Positions 20,515 through 24,181 of a stretch of 24,181 bases of DNA are shown piece by piece. The position numbers were made by a program, and so were the translations under genes. Origin of the DNA: a virus. The stretch is taken from IMG/VR virus record IMGVR_UViG_3300043411_001889, positions 1-24,181 of that record, one strand, 5' to 3'. How positions within the stretch are numbered: position 1 is the first letter of the stretch; every line of letters begins with the position of its first letter. The notes below the pieces were generated by a model. That model made no database searches, was not told the DNA's origin, and saw nothing but the letters and a program-made list of their open reading frames with translations.

Positions 20515-23037
20515 TTATGATTGAGCAGGAGTTGATGTTTCAATTGAATTAATATTTGTTATTTGAGTTGTGGAATTTGTTAATCCAGTAACAAAAGAAG
20601 AAGAATCTAATTGTAGTATTCCATTGGTTGGGTAATGTATTACTAAACCATTAAAAGTATTTGCAAAGTTTATTCGCCTGTTTTGTGTACTTGAAAAAGT
20701 TGCAGAAATAGCAAATTGATTTATATCTAAATCATATCCACTAGACACCTCACTATCAACATTTGAAGCATACACCGTAGATGTGTTTTGCGATGGAACT
20801 ACGCCTTCAACAGATGATGCATATATGGGTAGCGTTTCTAAGTTGCTTAAAATCATAGAAACTGTTGTCGCTGATATAACTGGGTTTAAATCTGGCGGTA
20901 ATCTTTTTTGAAATTCAGATCCATCATTAATTCCAGGTTGGTATACAAACTTTTGACGATTAAATAAAGTATTTCTATAAATTTTCCCAACACCTTCCAA
21001 TATGGTAGTGGCAGGAAGAAGCTGCTCTACAAAAGCACTTAAATCATATTCTATTAAATCTAAAAATTTTTCTAATTTTCTAAAATTCAATCTATTAGAT
21101 TGTTCTCCGCTATTCCAATAATAATAAGTTAAATAGACATTTTTTAAATTTGGATAATGATAATTATGTTTATCATTCTCTATGCCAATTATTTTCCTTC
21201 TTGTAATACTAATGTTTTTTACGTATACATAATCTAGCCACTCAGCTATTGTCATACCCGTAATATTATTAGGCATAACTGTTGAAGCAGTTAATAATTG
21301 ATAATATGGTGGCAAAGAAGAATTGGAAGTGCCAGCACTTAAATAACTTAATTGATACCATTCCAGAGAATCGTTTTCAATCGCCGAAGCAGGACTTAAT
21401 TCTATGATGAATTCTTTTGAATTTACCAAGTGTTCAGTCCCTAATATTGTATCCCCTGTATAAATTTTTAAGTTATCAACTTCTTTTATTGGGTCAAATT
21501 CTGGACGCCACTGCTGAATATAGGCATCGCCATTACCGCGTCCCTCTCCACCTTCTTGGAAGGCATAATTTGAAGAATTATAATTAATAAATCCGTTTGA
21601 ATTTATTTTTAAACTTTGAGTTTGTCCTGAATTTGGAGGAAGCGCTTGATTTATTTTATATACAAACTCATTGATATTAACTAATGAATCTGGCGCACCA
21701 ATTAATTTGAAAATAAATTGAAGAGCATTTCTCGTGCCCTTCTTTTTATATAACCAATTAATATTAATAAGTATGTTTTTCCATAATTGAAAATTATAAT
21801 CTTCGAGCGTTTTACCGCTATCATCTTCAGTCGCTAAGTATTCAAATATATCAGCATCGCTAAACAAATTTACATGCTTCCATCCCAAAAGTTTACTTAG
21901 GCGACCCAAAAACTTATTTGGAATATTTTCTAAATTATTATATGTGGTAGTATGAGCATAAGCCAACCCATCAATGTATTGTTTAATAGCATCAAATTCT
22001 TCTGCATATACAGCAACCAAATTTCTATATGTTTCAGAAGACGAATCTAATTCCAAATAATTTTCTGGAATCATCGTTCTTATCATCCAATTGGTTTTAA
22101 TTTCATCAATTTTACTACAATGTCTTAAAATAGTTGTAGTATAGGCGGTGTAATTAGATCCGTATATATCTGGATTAAACCCATCTATGCTTCTTGGCCA
22201 ATCAATATTTTCATTTTCAAATGTATCTGTTTCCTCGTCTGGAACTAAGAAATTACCATCAAAAAATAATTGATATTCAAGATTTGATAATCCTCTTTTA
22301 AATGTGCCATATCTGGCTGGTGATGGTCTAATCCACAACGGAACAGTGGTAGTAGCGGTTGTTCCAGTTCCAATTAGATGACCATTTATCTCAAAAGTCA
22401 AATAACCACTAGATCCAGGTGTGTAAGAAAAATTATTAATTAAATATGTAATACCACTATTTGAAGCACCACTTACAATTTCAATGGCAAATTCATCGTA
22501 GTTATCATACAATGAATAACTATTTCCAGAGGAATTTCCTGACGCATAAATTACGCCACCCTGATTAGTTAAAGCTGAAATTGGAATTGAAAATGTACTA
22601 ACTTCGGTAAACGCATTTTCAGAATAATTAAAAACCGTATTAGCAGATGGATTATTTACTAATATTGCATATGGAAAATTTAAAATAATATTATTAATTG
22701 CTTGCGCAACTTGACTATAATATGAAGAAAAATATGAATAAGCGTTTGGATTTCTTGGGTCAGGATTTAGTTCGTTGCTTTTTGTGTTTAAAACCTGAAT
22801 TGCATCAAAATTACTTCCTGATAAATTATTTAATGTAGAATAAGAGGAAAAACCGCCAGAAAACGCATTGTTATCTAATATATCTAAATCTTGATTTCTA
22901 CTGATCCTAAAGTCACCAAAAGTGAAAATTGAGTCTACGCTAGTGACAGGCTGTCTTTTGTCCTGACCAACATTTGACCATATAGATAAAGAGTCAGCAG
23001 ATATTATAACTGTATTTTCGGTAAAAGCAGTAGCCAT
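20515..23037 (-). CDS. Baseplate/tail protein with P2 gpI-like core
   Basis: An 840-aa protein. The first 330 residues are beta-rich and unique. From about 338 to 460 it turns helical: YRNLVAVYAEEFDAIKQYID, PNKFLGRLSKLLGWKHV (373-389), LWKNILININWLYKKKGTR (418-436) and ALQFIFKLIGAP, then INEFVY. The 'LW..IL.N..wLYK.KGT..al..lf.liGap' order is characteristic of phage tail protein I-like baseplate wedge proteins of contractile tails. A later part (from about 640) has ITRRKIIGIE and PNLKNVYLTYYYW. Its place upstream of the fibre genes is normal for a baseplate gene. The family call rests on pattern memory, and the protein is far larger than P2 gpI, so it is a fused or expanded version. Confidence 0.75.
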   Translation of the reverse strand: MATAFTENTVIISADSLSIWSNVGQDKRQPVTSVDSIFTFGDFRISRNQDLDILDNNAFSGGFSSYSTLNNLSGSNFDAIQVLNTKSNELNPDPRNPNAYSYFSSYYSQVAQAINNIILNFPYAILVNNPSANTVFNYSENAFTEVSTFSIPISALTNQGGVIYASGNSSGNSYSLYDNYDEFAIEIVSGASNSGITYLINNFSYTPGSSGYLTFEINGHLIGTGTTATTTVPLWIRPSPARYGTFKRGLSNLEYQLFFDGNFLVPDEETDTFENENIDWPRSIDGFNPDIYGSNYTAYTTTILRHCSKIDEIKTNWMIRTMIPENYLELDSSSETYRNLVAVYAEEFDAIKQYIDGLAYAHTTTYNNLENIPNKFLGRLSKLLGWKHVNLFSDADIFEYLATEDDSGKTLEDYNFQLWKNILININWLYKKKGTRNALQFIFKLIGAPDSLVNINEFVYKINQALPPNSGQTQSLKINSNGFINYNSSNYAFQEGGEGRGNGDAYIQQWRPEFDPIKEVDNLKIYTGDTILGTEHLVNSKEFIIELSPASAIENDSLEWYQLSYLSAGTSNSSLPPYYQLLTASTVMPNNITGMTIAEWLDYVYVKNISITRRKIIGIENDKHNYHYPNLKNVYLTYYYWNSGEQSNRLNFRKLEKFLDLIEYDLSAFVEQLLPATTILEGVGKIYRNTLFNRQKFVYQPGINDGSEFQKRLPPDLNPVISATTVSMILSNLETLPIYASSVEGVVPSQNTSTVYASNVDSEVSSGYDLDINQFAISATFSSTQNRRINFANTFNGLVIHYPTNGILQLDSSSFVTGLTNSTTQITNINSIETSTPAQS

Positions 23038-23057
23038 GGAATGTAATCAAGTTTTAA

Positions 23058-23079
23058 ATAAATAATGAAGTAAAATTAT
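23058..23079 (-). promoter_or_regulatory. Candidate phage promoter before the baseplate gene
   Basis: On the minus strand ATAATTTTACTTCAT is followed by TATTTAT (23064-23058), 20 nt before the ATG at 23037; spacing 15 nt as before 5100. It separates the endonuclease gene from the structural operon. Confidence 0.42.
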
Positions 23080-24140
23080 AATGCATATGACCATTTAAAT
23101 CCGCCAGCCGTTTGTATTTTACATTTACAACATAACGAAATAGAAGGTCTACTTACTTTCGTTACTCTATATGCCTCATGTAAAGATTCAAATTCATTTA
23201 AAATACACCCTTTAAAATCTAATTGTACAACTTTTTTCATATTTTTTCTTTGACTTTCACGAATTTTATTTTTGGACTCCTCTGATTGATTATTACTTAG
23301 CCAATATGTGCCACGAGGTTTAGGCTCATATTTTTCCATGACAGAAATGGGCAATTTTAAAGGGATGACATCAAATTTACATTTATAAACCCATATATTA
23401 TTTTTACATTTTCGATTTTTATTACAAGCGTTAGAAATAGATCCATGGTGTAAATTAAATTTTTTAGCTGCTAATCGCGCACTTTCAAACTCATCAATAA
23501 ATTTTCCATCTAAATCGTATTGCAAAACAGCTTTTTGATTAACAATTTTTGCCAATTCAGTAGCTTTTTCAGGAAATTTATATGTATTGTTTAAGTGTCT
23601 TTTTTTGTGTATTAAACTCATTTTTTCTTTTGTTTCAGGAGTGTGCAATCTATTTGTAGATGTAAATTTTATTTTTTTTATGTGTTCTGGAGAAAGTTTT
23701 TTCCCTAAATGTGATTGACGAATTTTATTTTTTGTTTCTTCTGATAAAATAGCACCTAATCTATTTTTGTTACCTTTACTTTTTTCACTCATTTTATTTA
23801 ATACTTCGGGAGTTGGATTATGTAAGCCTTCTCCGCCATCAGTGCTATTTGTAAGTTTATTATCATTTTGTTTATATAACTTTATAAGTTCAATTTCTTT
23901 TTTGACAGCTTCTAAAAAAGTCAAATTATCTTCTAATAAATTAATTATAATTGTATATTTTTTTTCCAAAACTGAATTCATCCATTTCTGTCGATGATTG
24001 CAAATAAATTTAGAGTCATAAATATGTTGTTTAAGCCGCTTTTCTAATAAATGTTTTGTCATACCTATATATCTGATTTTATCAGGAAATTCACTTGATG
24101 CCAAACTGTATATTTTATACTTAATTGGGTTATTTTCCAT
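23076..24140 (-). CDS. GIY-YIG endonuclease with NUMOD3 and two NUMOD1 domains
   Basis: A 354-aa protein from the ATG at 24140; two codons further upstream is only a TTG, so that start is not preferred. The nuclease domain has a divergent GIY (KIY, residues 9-11) and a clear RYIGMT (23-28), followed by R35 in EKRLKQHI. NUMOD3-like segments lie at about 131-155 (LSEETKNKIRQSHLGKKLS) and 167-180 (HTPETKEKMS). Two NUMOD1 DNA-binding domains follow: about 203-252 (AVLQYDLDGKFIDEFESARL) and 303-350 (KVVQLDFKGCILNEFESLHE), each ending in W-x-Y. This is the standard build of phage free-standing mobile endonucleases. It lies directly upstream of the baseplate gene, a common insertion place next to essential structural genes. 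Confidence 0.87.
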   Translation of the reverse strand: MENNPIKYKIYSLASSEFPDKIRYIGMTKHLLEKRLKQHIYDSKFICNHRQKWMNSVLEKKYTIIINLLEDNLTFLEAVKKEIELIKLYKQNDNKLTNSTDGGEGLHNPTPEVLNKMSEKSKGNKNRLGAILSEETKNKIRQSHLGKKLSPEHIKKIKFTSTNRLHTPETKEKMSLIHKKRHLNNTYKFPEKATELAKIVNQKAVLQYDLDGKFIDEFESARLAAKKFNLHHGSISNACNKNRKCKNNIWVYKCKFDVIPLKLPISVMEKYEPKPRGTYWLSNNQSEESKNKIRESQRKNMKKVVQLDFKGCILNEFESLHEAYRVTKVSRPSISLCCKCKIQTAGGFKWSYAL

Positions 24141-24155
24141 GGACAATATTTATTA

Positions 24156-24176
24156 ATAAATCTTCGCCATTTTTAA
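24156..24176 (-). promoter_or_regulatory. Possible phage promoter before the right-hand GIY-YIG gene
   Basis: On the minus strand TTAAAAATGGCGAA is followed by GATTTAT (24162-24156), a one-base variant of the box at the same 14-nt spacing, 15 nt before the ATG at 24140. The gap runs off the window, so its full extent is unknown. Confidence 0.28.
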
Positions 24177-24181
24177 AGAAT

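Noticed and set aside
24141-24146. Two-codon upstream extension of the right-hand GIY-YIG gene
   Set aside because: It would need a TTG start, while an ATG two codons later gives a complete domain.
1-24181. tRNA, rRNA or integrase/attachment sites
   Set aside because: I saw no cloverleaf-like sequence, rRNA segment, recombinase or flanking direct repeats that would support any of these.

Overview
The window is a piece of a tailed bacteriophage genome, or less likely a prophage. It is very AT-rich and tightly packed, with most junctions overlapping or only a few bases long. It carries three homing-type endonucleases and a set of large fibre and baseplate genes. The tail proteins resemble those of contractile-tailed phages, mainly through a baseplate protein with a P2 gpI-like core. 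None of the starts examined has a convincing Shine-Dalgarno sequence; starts are preceded by A/T-rich DNA. This fits a phage of a Bacteroidota host, but that is an inference. The genetic code is standard: TAA, TAG and TGA are all used as stops.

Left part, plus strand (7-6781). Two proteins of unknown role share a C-terminal domain, and one of them has a papain/transglutaminase-like Cys-His-Asp pattern. A nucleotide-sugar module follows: a small protein, an SDR epimerase, three small proteins (one of 55 aa is easy to miss, and two are paralogous zinc ribbons), an RmlC-like cupin and an RmlD-like reductase. Two mobile units interrupt it: an RHH regulator with a LAGLIDADG endonuclease (1764-2986), and a GIY-YIG endonuclease (5100-5957) whose N-terminus looks frameshifted.

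Middle and right part, minus strand (24140 down to 6747). In transcription order these are a GIY-YIG/NUMOD endonuclease, a baseplate protein (840 aa), a structural protein with an SdrD-like end (509 aa), and three fibre genes built of YadA-like head repeats (477, 1990 and 1009 aa). The 477-aa fibre ends in a Peptidase_G2 autocleavage/chaperone domain. A 67-aa coiled-coil protein, a GT2 glycosyltransferase with a degenerate DxD motif and a second glycosyltransferase-like protein follow. The minus-strand array collides with the plus-strand sugar module, with a 35-bp 3' overlap.

Three points stand out. First, every intergenic gap of about 38 bp or more holds a TATTTAT-type box, or a one- or two-base variant, on the sense strand of the next gene with an A/T-rich element starting 14-15 nt upstream; this is a likely phage promoter class. 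Second, the 1990-aa fibre contains about 70 head repeats in three blocks (about 20, 40 and 12). Blocks one and two are a duplication that still shares a 100-bp identical tract. Third, sugar-nucleotide enzymes and two glycosyltransferases sit directly against Asn/Ser/Thr-rich fibre genes, which suggests glycan decoration of the fibres or of the host surface.
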